Below, piece after piece: positions 51,468 through 59,385 of a stretch of DNA of 64,000 bases (position 1 is its first letter; the number at the start of each line of letters is the position of its first letter). The stretch is from Bdellovibrio sp. ArHS (lineage in GTDB: Bacteria; Bdellovibrionota; Bdellovibrionia; Bdellovibrionales; Bdellovibrionaceae): NCBI RefSeq assembly GCF_000786105.1, contig NZ_JTEV01000021.1, positions 113,204 to 177,203 of the forward strand, in the 5' to 3' direction. The position numbers and the translations under genes are program-made. The notes below the pieces were generated by a model. The model did not search any database. It was given only the letters and a program-made list of their open reading frames with translations, and was not told the origin of the DNA.

Positions 51468-54400
51468 CGGTAAGCCTTGCCGCGACCGTTATTCCAGACG
51501 CGGATGCTGCTAGGTGCATTCACATCCTGACTGGATGTCGCAGAAAAGACCAGCGTCCGTGAATTCACATCACTGTCATTAGTGACGCCGGTTAAGTATT
51601 TTTGTGAAATATCATTCCACACACACCCCGCTATTTGCGAACCTGCTTCAGGAACAATCACGATATTGACATCACCGGGATTTACCACAGAGTTGGGAAC
51701 CTGAATGGCCGCACCACCGTTACCGCCGTTGTAACCATTCACGTCCGTATTCAAATTACTATCGCCAAGATCCGATAGACCGCCGGAACCGCCGCCGCCA
51801 CCGAAGTAACCGCCACCACCACCACCACCGTAGCTCGTGGAACAAGTTCCGGCAGCGCCACCGAAGCCAGCACCGAAACCGCCGCGCCCGAAATTAGCCG
51901 CGCCTGCATTATTCGCCAAAGCCAAACCAATCAAACAACTGCTTCCACCTTGACCACCCGATCCGTTCGATTGGGCAGAGCCATTCGAAGGAATATAACC
52001 GGGCGATGTCATTCCCGCGGCCAGGGCTGTTGCGGCAACACCGCCAGCTCCACCCGTCGAAGCCCCCACGTCTCCACCCGTCGCCACGGAAGAAGGGCCT
52101 TCACCAGCACCACCAAATCCGAGACCGCCATCCAACCCATCAGTTCCGCCGCGACCACCGCCGCCGCCGCCACCGAAGATAAAACCTTCGTTAAGAATAG
52201 TTACATTCGCATGAAGTGCATACACCTGGAAGGCCGTTCCACCATGCTGCCCCTGGCGAATGGCTTCTACACCGGAATCATTGCCGCCTGCGCCTTGCGC
52301 GCCGATAATGCTGCCTTGGTTGATCAAACGAACACGCGCCGACGTGGCTAAAGCCCCCGAGGCCGAGCCCGTCACCATCGCTGCATTGGCGGGATCATTG
52401 CTATAGACCTTGATCCCAGGATTCACTCGCACCACAAAAGTGCGGGAGGAGTTGGCGATCGCCGTGCTGTACTCACTCACGGCTTGTTGCCAAATATTAT
52501 AATTTGTTACGTCTGCGGCAATGGGAGCAAGAACAACAGCGTCGGTCAAAGAAACGTTGATCGTGGCCACGGCCGATTCGTCGGTCCCGCCACCGCTGTC
52601 TTTCACTTTCACCGTGACCACCGCAGACGAATCTAACCCCGGTGTCGCCGTCAACACAATGTTCACACTGCCGTCACCCGTGCGGGTCGCAGAACAGTTC
52701 ACGCTTAAACGTGTCGGATTTGAGTTTGTACAGATCAGTTCCGCGGTCTGGGCACTTTCATTGGCCGGGCCCACTGACAAAGTCAGCGGTACGTTTTCCA
52801 CTTTGTTGCCGGAAGGGTCTAACAGAATTTCCCAAGTCGTCGGCACACTGGTGATCGTCGGAGCATCATTCACAGGATTGACAATGATTTCAATTTCCTG
52901 CTCGACAACAGAGTTTCCGGCTCCGTTTTGGTCGTCGAAGCGAATCTTCGCAAAACAAGAGCCAAAATAATGCGCTCGCGGTTTGATACTGACGGCCCCT
53001 GTTGTCGGACTGATCAAGATATCAGAAGCTGGAGTCGCAAGGACACTCGTGTCGTTGCAAGCCGTCCCCGACAGCCCGGTATAAACTAAAGAGTAAACAC
53101 CTTGCCCCTCATCCAACGAGCTGACATCGGCATCGGCTAAGACCTCAACCACGCTACTGGCAAAAACGGGATCATCCTCCGTCAGAACATCGGGCGTACC
53201 GATGGTGAGCGTGGGCTCCGCATTCGCTATCGTGATAGCTAAAGATTGCGTATGGGAAGCTGCGGAAGTGTCAGTGGCGCGAATTTCAAGAAGACAACCG
53301 CCCACATCACTGTCACCAGGAGTCCCCGAAATTGTGACTGAGCGACCGTCTGCGGAAGGCGTTTCTGTCAACCACGTACAATTATCAGAACCGTCACGAA
53401 TCACCGTCAAATTTTCAGGATCAGGGTCCGTGATTGCAACCGTGCAGGTATAAAGCACATCTTCGGTCGCAGCTGACGAACACGGTGTTAAATTCGTGGC
53501 GACAACCGGCGCATCTTGAACATTCGTCACCGTCAAAGGAACTTCTGCATACCCTGTTGAAGGATAGGCATCGGTCAGCGCAATTCGAATGTAACAAACA
53601 CCTTGATAATCCGGAGCGGGTCGGAAAGAGACTTCACCGGTGGTCGCATCAATCGTCAGATTGGAGGACGCTGGCGAAGCGGCATGATCCACGCAATGGT
53701 CTGCCACTGTCGTGGGCGTCACCAAACTGTAAGTGCTACCACTTTCTTCAATCGAAGAAACATTGGCACCTGGAATCACGACCGCAAACGCCGCATCTTC
53801 AAGAAGACTGTAAGGTCCTCCCGTGACATTGATAATAGGTGCCGAGTTGGTGATCGTGATATTCCAAGAAAAGCGTGTACTTTGCCCGCCAACATCGTCT
53901 TGAGCGTAGACATCCACCTGACAGGTGGTTCCCACTTCCGGCGCCCCCGGAGTTCCACTCACTTCGCCCGTATTGGCATCAATAGTCAACCAGGCGCCAC
54001 AAGTCGTTGCCGCATCCAAATGATAAGTCAGCGTAAGAGGACTTGGCAGATCCACATCGGTCGCCGCAATCGTGCAAGAATAATTGTAATTTTCCCCGAT
54101 CGTCGTCGGGCAGGCCAAGGTTTGAATTGCGGGAAGATCATTGACAGGGATCACATCCAAGGTCACCGTCGCCACCGCCGACTCATTGCCAGCGCGATCC
54201 ACTATTTTGTAACTGAAACTGTCATCGGCCTCATTATTTAAATTCGGCACATAGTTGCAATTTAAAACGGCGGAGTTCGCTACACAACCTGTCAGTGTTC
54301 CCTTCGCCGGGTTCGTGACAAAAACAAGATGATACTGATCATTTTCTGTCGGTGTGTTTAAGATAAAACTGAGTGGCGTGTCTTCTGTCACCACGATCGT

Positions 54401-54802
54401 TTGATCCGCGCCGACGATTGGAGCTTGATTATCTAAAAGAAAGCTTCCCAGATCAATCACTTCAGAGGACGAACGAATAAATGCGGTCAAGCGAACTTTG
54501 TATGGGCCCGGAGTCAAAGCAGAAACGTCCCAATCATACTGACCATCATTTTCAAGTTTTTCTTCCACCACTGTCCACGTGGCTCCACCGTCAGACGAGG
54601 CTTCTAATTTCAGATAGTCGGGTTCCATAGTTCCGTGAGCGGTAGCCCAACGAATCGGGATTAGATCGGCTGGTTTATATGCGGGATGAAGAGTGGCCGT
54701 CGCTCTCAATTGAGAACTAAACGCTTCCAGGCTGGCGTTCATACAACCTGCCAAGAAAAGCGGTGCTGCTGATAGTAGCAAAAAAAGACGTGCCAGTTGC
54801 AT
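51464..54802 (-). CDS. Giant surface lipoprotein with cadherin-like repeats and polyglycine tip
   Basis: 1112 residues from MQLARLFLLLSAAPLFLAGC, lipidated at Cys20. Residues about 125-750 are a chain of six or seven cadherin/Ig-like domains of 90-110 residues marked by EDTPLSF, SGTPGAPEVG, VNDLPA and VNDAPT linkers; they hold many paired cysteines. From about 770 a beta-rich segment (VRLINQGSIIGAQGAGG) leads to a Gly-rich region at about 870-1030 (FIFGGGGGGGRGGTDGLDGG), with few charged residues. That pattern resembles polyglycine-II tips of phage gp38-type adhesins. A surface adhesin is the best guess. No ribosome site is clear; an ACCGATAC element lies nine bases upstream. Confidence 0.8.
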   Translation of the reverse strand: MQLARLFLLLSAAPLFLAGCMNASLEAFSSQLRATATLHPAYKPADLIPIRWATAHGTMEPDYLKLEASSDGGATWTVVEEKLENDGQYDWDVSALTPGPYKVRLTAFIRSSSEVIDLGSFLLDNQAPIVGADQTIVVTEDTPLSFILNTPTENDQYHLVFVTNPAKGTLTGCVANSAVLNCNYVPNLNNEADDSFSYKIVDRAGNESAVATVTLDVIPVNDLPAIQTLACPTTIGENYNYSCTIAATDVDLPSPLTLTYHLDAATTCGAWLTIDANTGEVSGTPGAPEVGTTCQVDVYAQDDVGGQSTRFSWNITITNSAPIINVTGGPYSLLEDAAFAVVIPGANVSSIEESGSTYSLVTPTTVADHCVDHAASPASSNLTIDATTGEVSFRPAPDYQGVCYIRIALTDAYPSTGYAEVPLTVTNVQDAPVVATNLTPCSSAATEDVLYTCTVAITDPDPENLTVIRDGSDNCTWLTETPSADGRSVTISGTPGDSDVGGCLLEIRATDTSAASHTQSLAITIANAEPTLTIGTPDVLTEDDPVFASSVVEVLADADVSSLDEGQGVYSLVYTGLSGTACNDTSVLATPASDILISPTTGAVSIKPRAHYFGSCFAKIRFDDQNGAGNSVVEQEIEIIVNPVNDAPTITSVPTTWEILLDPSGNKVENVPLTLSVGPANESAQTAELICTNSNPTRLSVNCSATRTGDGSVNIVLTATPGLDSSAVVTVKVKDSGGGTDESAVATINVSLTDAVVLAPIAADVTNYNIWQQAVSEYSTAIANSSRTFVVRVNPGIKVYSNDPANAAMVTGSASGALATSARVRLINQGSIIGAQGAGGNDSGVEAIRQGQHGGTAFQVYALHANVTILNEGFIFGGGGGGGRGGTDGLDGGLGFGGAGEGPSSVATGGDVGASTGGAGGVAATALAAGMTSPGYIPSNGSAQSNGSGGQGGSSCLIGLALANNAGAANFGRGGFGAGFGGAAGTCSTSYGGGGGGGYFGGGGGSGGLSDLGDSNLNTDVNGYNGGNGGAAIQVPNSVVNPGDVNIVIVPEAGSQIAGCVWNDISQKYLTGVTNDSDVNSRTLVFSATSSQDVNAPSSIRVWNNGRGKAYR

Positions 54803-54810
54803 ATATATAC

Positions 54811-54818
54811 GTATCGGT
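54811..54818 (-). promoter_or_regulatory. ACCGATAC element upstream of the giant lipoprotein gene
   Basis: Minus strand ACCGATAC followed by GTATAT, just before the start codon. The same octamer, also followed by GTATAT, precedes the lipoprotein gene at 57859-58488. It is close to the -10 box of flagellar-sigma promoters (GCCGATAA). Confidence 0.4.
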
Positions 54819-54871
54819 GTCTAACAAAAATTCTCCATTGTTTCTGGGTAAAAAAACGGTATCATTGTTTC

Positions 54872-55417
54872 ATGATGAGACATTGGCGCATTTTCTGGAC
54901 CGTCTTCATTTTCACTCTGACAGTGGCGCAATCCAGTTCTGGACTAACATTGAGCGCGTCCCCCTTAAGCGGCAAAAGCCATCCGGAATTTGATTACAGC
55001 GAAAAACCTTTGGGCCTTTCGCAGATTATCAACGCTCAATTTACGAAGAGTTCTTTTATTTTAAACAACTGGTTCCAAATGTCGTTTAAGAACGTCACCT
55101 GGACCGACACAACTCTGGTCGGGACCCGGGCGATGAAAGTGGACTTCGATTCCGTCGAATTTAAAAACGCGAATCTTTCAGGTTTTAAGTGTCAACATTG
55201 TGCGATCAAAAACTCCATCTTCGAAAATGTCAAAATGGATGGCGCACGCTTTTTGGGCGCGGTCTTCATCAATACTCATTTTAAAAATGCAGATTTAAGA
55301 AGAGTCGACTTTATTTCTTCAACTTTCACCAACTGCACTTTAGATTCGGCCTCGGCAAAATTCCTTTCAGCAGAGAAAATCCGCAAATGGAATCTGCAAG
55401 TGAAGGAAATGCCGTGA
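54872..55417 (+). CDS. Exported pentapeptide-repeat protein (first copy)
   Basis: 181 residues from MMRHWRIFWTVFIFTLTVAQ, a signal peptide or anchor. Residues about 75-165 contain degenerate pentapeptide repeats of the A(D/N)LxX type: FDSVEFKNANLSGFKCQHCA, FENVKMDGARFLGAVF, FKNADLRRVDF, forming a right-handed beta-helix. Its last four bases overlap the HTTM-like gene (GTGA). The same pair recurs at 61146-62821. No clear ribosome site. Role unknown. Confidence 0.78.
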   Translation: MMRHWRIFWTVFIFTLTVAQSSSGLTLSASPLSGKSHPEFDYSEKPLGLSQIINAQFTKSSFILNNWFQMSFKNVTWTDTTLVGTRAMKVDFDSVEFKNANLSGFKCQHCAIKNSIFENVKMDGARFLGAVFINTHFKNADLRRVDFISSTFTNCTLDSASAKFLSAEKIRKWNLQVKEMP

Positions 55418-56586
55418 GCTATTTTCAAGCCCAACTGCAAGAAATTAAAAACTCTCGCGCTCTTCAGGTCTATGGGGCCTTGCTGGCATTGACTCACTTA
55501 CTCAGTTCCTATTTCTGGATGGACCGGTCCCTGGACTTAGTGACGAAGGCCTCCCCCGTTTCCGCCTCGTTATGTTGGCCATTTTTTCCAGCGTGTGACG
55601 TTCTTCGTTTTGGCAGCTCAGGGCAGGCTTCGATGTTCCTTGAAGCGTATGCGATGGTCGCCGTCGTCGTCGCAGGGCTTTTTATCTTTCGCCGACTTAA
55701 GGCCGCTTATGTGGGGCTGATTATTCTGCTGCTTGCGAAGGTGTATTTCACCAGTCTTTCTTATGGTCTGATGGGCAACTATCACTATATGACCTTCTTT
55801 ACCCACCTGGCATTTTTATTTCTCCCCTTAAAAACCACCACGATCCCGATCTTCATTGGTGTCTTTTATTGGGGTGCGGGAATTTTAAAGTTCGATCCGG
55901 AGTGGTTAAGTGGGACGGCTCTGATCACGCCGACATTTCTTCCGCCGGCCCTAGAACACCTGGGACTTATTTACTGTGTCATCCTGGAATGCATTTTTGT
56001 TTTTGGTCTTTTCAGTGAAAACAAATGGATTCGCGGACTGGTGTTTCTTCAATTTGTGCTTTTTCATGCCTTTTCCTGGCACGTTGTCGGTTACTTCTAT
56101 CCAATGACAATGCTGTTACTCTTGGGCATTTTTGTTCTGATGCCCCTTTACAAAGAAACTTGGCAAGCTCTTTGGGATGCTTCGCTGTTGCGAAAGCGAA
56201 GCGTGGTTGTGACGGCGGCAATCTTGACTCTGTTGCAGATAGCCCCCAGCGTCTTAGCTGGCGATCCGGCTGCTAGCGGCGCTCCACGAATTCTGTCCTT
56301 AAACATGCTGGATGCGCGCATGGAATGTGACACATTAATGATCCGACACGCCGAACATTCGGAAGAAACCTACGATCCCTTTGTTAAAGCGCCATCGACT
56401 CGCACCCAGTGTGACCCTCTGGTTTTTTTGTCGCAAATTAAACTGGCTTGCAAAGACAAATCTGAGAAAATGGATTTTTGGCTTTCTTCCCGCCGAACCA
56501 CGGGAGACACCTTTAAAACCCGTCTGTTCCTTCCAGATGTCTGCTCTAAGTCTGCAAATGAAATACTCTGGGCGGAGATCTTATGA
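55414..56586 (+). CDS. HTTM-like polytopic membrane protein (first copy)
   Basis: 390 residues from GTG 55414, chosen because it overlaps the upstream stop as GTGA with AAGGA seven bases before. About eight to ten hydrophobic helices over residues 15-300 (for example GLIYCVILECIFVFGLF, MTMLLLLGIFVLMPL), then a C-terminal extracytoplasmic domain with paired cysteines. Motifs shared with the second copy: CWP-x4-C near residue 55, L-x-GNYHY near 125, W-H-x3-F-(Y)P, and GD-x-A-x-x-G with TR-x-CD at the C-terminus. The helix pattern is reminiscent of HTTM proteins related to vitamin-K gamma-carboxylase. No reaction can be assigned. Confidence 0.7.
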   Translation: MSYFQAQLQEIKNSRALQVYGALLALTHLLSSYFWMDRSLDLVTKASPVSASLCWPFFPACDVLRFGSSGQASMFLEAYAMVAVVVAGLFIFRRLKAAYVGLIILLLAKVYFTSLSYGLMGNYHYMTFFTHLAFLFLPLKTTTIPIFIGVFYWGAGILKFDPEWLSGTALITPTFLPPALEHLGLIYCVILECIFVFGLFSENKWIRGLVFLQFVLFHAFSWHVVGYFYPMTMLLLLGIFVLMPLYKETWQALWDASLLRKRSVVVTAAILTLLQIAPSVLAGDPAASGAPRILSLNMLDARMECDTLMIRHAEHSEETYDPFVKAPSTRTQCDPLVFLSQIKLACKDKSEKMDFWLSSRRTTGDTFKTRLFLPDVCSKSANEILWAEIL

Positions 56587-57851
56587 AGAAATACGTGTTC
56601 GCCTTTTACTGTCTCGTCATTCTTTTACTGTTGGCTCATGCGGAAGTGAAAACCTGGCCGCTTTTAGACAGCGGCTTACGGCTGCAGAAGCCTTCCTACC
56701 CAGTAAAGTCGGAAGTGCTTCAATATGACCTGAGCACGGAAGAAAAAAAGGAAAGCTCGTCTACTTATCGTCGCGACAACCGACGCTCCGGCCACCAGGA
56801 ATTGGAAGGAACTCACTTTGCTCCCTTTGCTCTGCAGTGGCGGGTGGCCGAAGTTAATAACGGCATCCATCGCGCTAGTAAAAGCTCTCCTGCGGCCGAC
56901 GAACAAGGATTTTACGTTGCGGATGATACCGGATTTCTGCGCGCTTATGACTGGCAAGGTAAACTGCGCTGGCAATTTTATAGTGGCGTCAGTCCACGCG
57001 GAATGCACTCAACACCGTTGACGGACAAAGACAGTGTCTATGTTGGTGACTACGCGGGATATATTTATTCTCTTAATAAAGAAACGGGGAAAATTCGTTG
57101 GCTCACCAAAGCGGGGTCGACGATTGGCTCGTCACCTTTTTTACACGACGGCCTGCTCTATGTTGGCGTCGAACTGCCCGATCCGGAAGGCTTCTTGTTG
57201 GCCTTGGAAGCCCGGACGGGAAAATGGGTTTGGACTTCGCCATTAATCGGGAATCAACCTCACTCGTCCCCCACTTTAGATGTAGCGAACGCGCAAATTC
57301 TTATGGGGTCTAACACTGGCGCCATGAGTGCTTATGATATTAAAGATGGAAAGCCCAAATGGTCCTTTACAACGAACGATGATATCAAATGTGCGGCGGC
57401 TCTTTCCGGCGCTAATGCCTACTTCACTTCTTGGGATGGCTTTTTATACTCGATAAATACCACCTCGGGTGTTCTCCAGTGGCGACGTCCTTTGGATGGC
57501 AGCGCGATGAGCTGTCCTTCAATCAACAAAGACGGCACTTTGATTGCCGTCACTGGCTTTAAGAAAAATTTCGTCATCACCGCAAAAGACGGGAAAGTTC
57601 TTTGGTCTGCGGATATAAAAGAGCAAAGCTCGCGAGCCCAATCAAGCCCCTTCATTATCAGCTATCAATATCAGGAAGTGGTTGTCTTTCTTTGCGAAGA
57701 AAAATCCATCTGTCTGCAAGATCTCAATACAGGGAAGATCCTGCAACAAATAAAAATGGAGAGCACGTTTTCCGGCTCTCCAGTCTATTTTAAAAATCAT
57801 CTTTTTATCGCGACATCCGGCGCTGACGGTTTGTTGATCTTGAAAAACTAA
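56583..57851 (+). CDS. PQQ-like beta-propeller protein
   Basis: 422 residues with an N-terminal hydrophobic segment (YVFAFYCLVILLLLAHA) acting as signal or anchor. At least six blade motifs of the PQQ/YWTD type follow: GFLRAYDWQGKLRWQF, GYIYSLNKETGKIRWL, GFLLALEARTGKWVW, GAMSAYDIKDGKPKWSF, GFLYSINTTSGVLQWRR, KDGKVLWSADI. It resembles BamB but is not next to bam genes. It overlaps the HTTM-like gene by four bases (ATGA), so it belongs to the same operon; probably a periplasmic scaffold or binding propeller for that system. Confidence 0.83.
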   Translation: MKKYVFAFYCLVILLLLAHAEVKTWPLLDSGLRLQKPSYPVKSEVLQYDLSTEEKKESSSTYRRDNRRSGHQELEGTHFAPFALQWRVAEVNNGIHRASKSSPAADEQGFYVADDTGFLRAYDWQGKLRWQFYSGVSPRGMHSTPLTDKDSVYVGDYAGYIYSLNKETGKIRWLTKAGSTIGSSPFLHDGLLYVGVELPDPEGFLLALEARTGKWVWTSPLIGNQPHSSPTLDVANAQILMGSNTGAMSAYDIKDGKPKWSFTTNDDIKCAAALSGANAYFTSWDGFLYSINTTSGVLQWRRPLDGSAMSCPSINKDGTLIAVTGFKKNFVITAKDGKVLWSADIKEQSSRAQSSPFIISYQYQEVVVFLCEEKSICLQDLNTGKILQQIKMESTFSGSPVYFKNHLFIATSGADGLLILKN

Positions 57852-57858
57852 CTAAGGA

Positions 57859-58488
57859 CTATTCCACGGCCGAACCCACTGGCCCCATCAAAAGTTTATA
57901 CCCATTTTTTTGTGCCACGACCTTGTCATATTGGGTCCCCACGGCGGCCGTCATTTTCCAACCGCGAGGATTGGTTGCGACATTCGAACCGCCCGCGCCG
58001 CCGCCCACTCCGATAGTGGTTGATTCTTTAACGGGCGCATTGAACACCACATCTTTTTCGGGGTGGAAGTCTGCCAGGTTTTCATAGCGAATAGATTTGA
58101 CTCCTGAGTCCGTTGCCTTCATTGCACAAATGGACACACCATAGCTGTCGCTTAAGCTGCACTCTGCTTTCACAACCCCGGTCCCCTTGGTCACCGAATA
58201 ATCAGGACGATAACCTTGCACAACGGTGTTATCTGAATTCATCAGCCGCACGACCACTAGAAGTTGTGAAGCACCATCGGAAATACCGTGAGAGCCCACA
58301 AGGACCTCGGTATTTTCAAAGTCGGCTTTCGAAGGATCGGTAATAACACCCGCTACCGGACGCTCTGGCAAGACAATGCCTGGAGGCAGTTTGGGCCCCG
58401 CAGTCCCCGCAAGATTTTGTAAACTAGCTTCGATTCCACAACCGGTAATGAGAAGCGAAAGTAAAGGTGCCATCACGTACCAAACCAT
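57859..58488 (-). CDS. Lipoprotein with Ig-like domain
   Basis: 209 residues from MVWYVMAPLLSLLITGCGIE, lipobox LITGC; GGAGG sits five bases before ATG 58488, so longer starts were rejected. The mature protein has an invasin/Big-type pattern (LLVVVRLMNSDNTVVQGYRP, GVVKAECSLSDSYGVSICAM). A GVGGGAGGSN stretch precedes the C-terminus. It converges on the propeller gene. An ACCGATAC element 24 bases upstream is shared with the giant lipoprotein gene. Surface role inferred. Confidence 0.75.
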   Translation of the reverse strand: MVWYVMAPLLSLLITGCGIEASLQNLAGTAGPKLPPGIVLPERPVAGVITDPSKADFENTEVLVGSHGISDGASQLLVVVRLMNSDNTVVQGYRPDYSVTKGTGVVKAECSLSDSYGVSICAMKATDSGVKSIRYENLADFHPEKDVVFNAPVKESTTIGVGGGAGGSNVATNPRGWKMTAAVGTQYDKVVAQKNGYKLLMGPVGSAVE

Positions 58489-58511
58489 ACCAGCCTCCAA
58501 GATATACATTT

Positions 58512-58519
58512 GTATCGGT
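58512..58519 (-). promoter_or_regulatory. ACCGATAC element upstream of the Ig-like lipoprotein gene
   Basis: Minus strand ACCGATAC, with TAAG-AATT beginning 19 bases upstream, a weak match to a flagellar-sigma promoter (TAAAGTTT-N11-GCCGATAA). Identical octamer to that at 54811-54818. Confidence 0.4.
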
Positions 58520-58609
58520 CCTGATCTGTGAATTCTTAAGTGACAGTTTTTCAACTCTTTTATATGCGACTTTAGTTAAAACAAAGAACTGCCGAAGTAT
58601 TATAATGAT

Positions 58610-59239
58610 ATGAATATCCGGAACGTCATTCTTATTCTAGCAGGAACTGTTATCGTCTCTGTGACGACGGCGCTGGTTACTGTTCGTTTGATTCAGCCTT
58701 CCCAGACCGCCGAGACTACTATCGCGCAGGTACCAACACTCCCAGCGTCCGCGCCTTCTGCCACTTTAAAACCTTCAGCCCCGACGCCGCCACCACCACC
58801 TACGCCGGTCGTCGCCCCCACCACGGCTGTGCAAAAAAGTGTTCCAACAGAACCGCCCGGCCCCAGCTTAGATTCTTTGTTGCCGCCAAAAGAATTTGAC
58901 CCTCACTATGATGGTCGAAAACCTTTGCACCCCGACGAAGTGGTGAAAACGCTTTTAAAAAATACGCCTTCTTGTGAAGACGACTATAAAGAATTGTGTG
59001 TGCAAAACCGGTTTCTGGCGGAACACCCTTTGGCATGCCTGCGTTCTCAGAAAGAGAAGTTATCACGAGCTTGCGCAAGTCAGGTCGGCGCTGTTCAGGA
59101 CAAATTTAAGGCGGACTGTTCTTCAGATATTCAAAAATTCTGTTCCGAGCAACGTCGCTATTTTTCATGTTTAAAAGCGAAATTCAACGAACTCTCGAAA
59201 AACTGCCAGGCAAATATTAAGGAGCACTCGAGAAAATAG
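58610..59239 (+). CDS. Membrane-anchored cysteine-rich GLG1-like protein
   Basis: 209 residues. An N-terminal helix (VILILAGTVIVSVTTALVTV) anchors it, followed by a Pro/Ala/Thr-rich linker over about 35-95 that could span the periplasm, then a C-terminal domain with eight cysteines: CEDDYKELCVQ, ACLRSQKEKLSRAC, DCSSDIQKFC, SCLKAKFNELSKNC. This spacing matches the cysteine-rich GLG1 repeat family, first known from eukaryotic Golgi protein 1 and also seen in bacteria. Function unknown. It lies between the Ig-like lipoprotein and the fibre gene. Confidence 0.78.
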   Translation: MNIRNVILILAGTVIVSVTTALVTVRLIQPSQTAETTIAQVPTLPASAPSATLKPSAPTPPPPPTPVVAPTTAVQKSVPTEPPGPSLDSLLPPKEFDPHYDGRKPLHPDEVVKTLLKNTPSCEDDYKELCVQNRFLAEHPLACLRSQKEKLSRACASQVGAVQDKFKADCSSDIQKFCSEQRRYFSCLKAKFNELSKNCQANIKEHSRK

Positions 59240-59294
59240 ATGTCTCAGATTAAAGCGCCAAGGATAAAATTTCGTAATTTTGCGGACCACCTCT

Positions 59295-59321
59295 TATATT
59301 TTTGTATGATATATCCGATAA
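59295..59321 (+). promoter_or_regulatory. Flagellar-sigma-like promoter of the fibre gene
   Basis: TATATTTT (59295-59302), 11 bases, TCCGATAA (59314-59321). This matches 13 of 16 positions of the sigma28 consensus TAAAGTTT-N11-GCCGATAA. The expected start near 59328 gives a leader of about 58 bases. If real, the fibre is made together with late flagellar genes in attack-phase cells. Confidence 0.5.
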
Positions 59322-59385
59322 GAATTGGTAACGAGATAGTTTGGTTGTTCTTTGTCCGGCACGTAACTTTAACAAGGAATTGGGT

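Noticed and set aside
58725..58736. Another GGTACC repeat copy (also near 61096)
   Set aside because: Single GGTACC sites inside coding sequence with no inverted partner.
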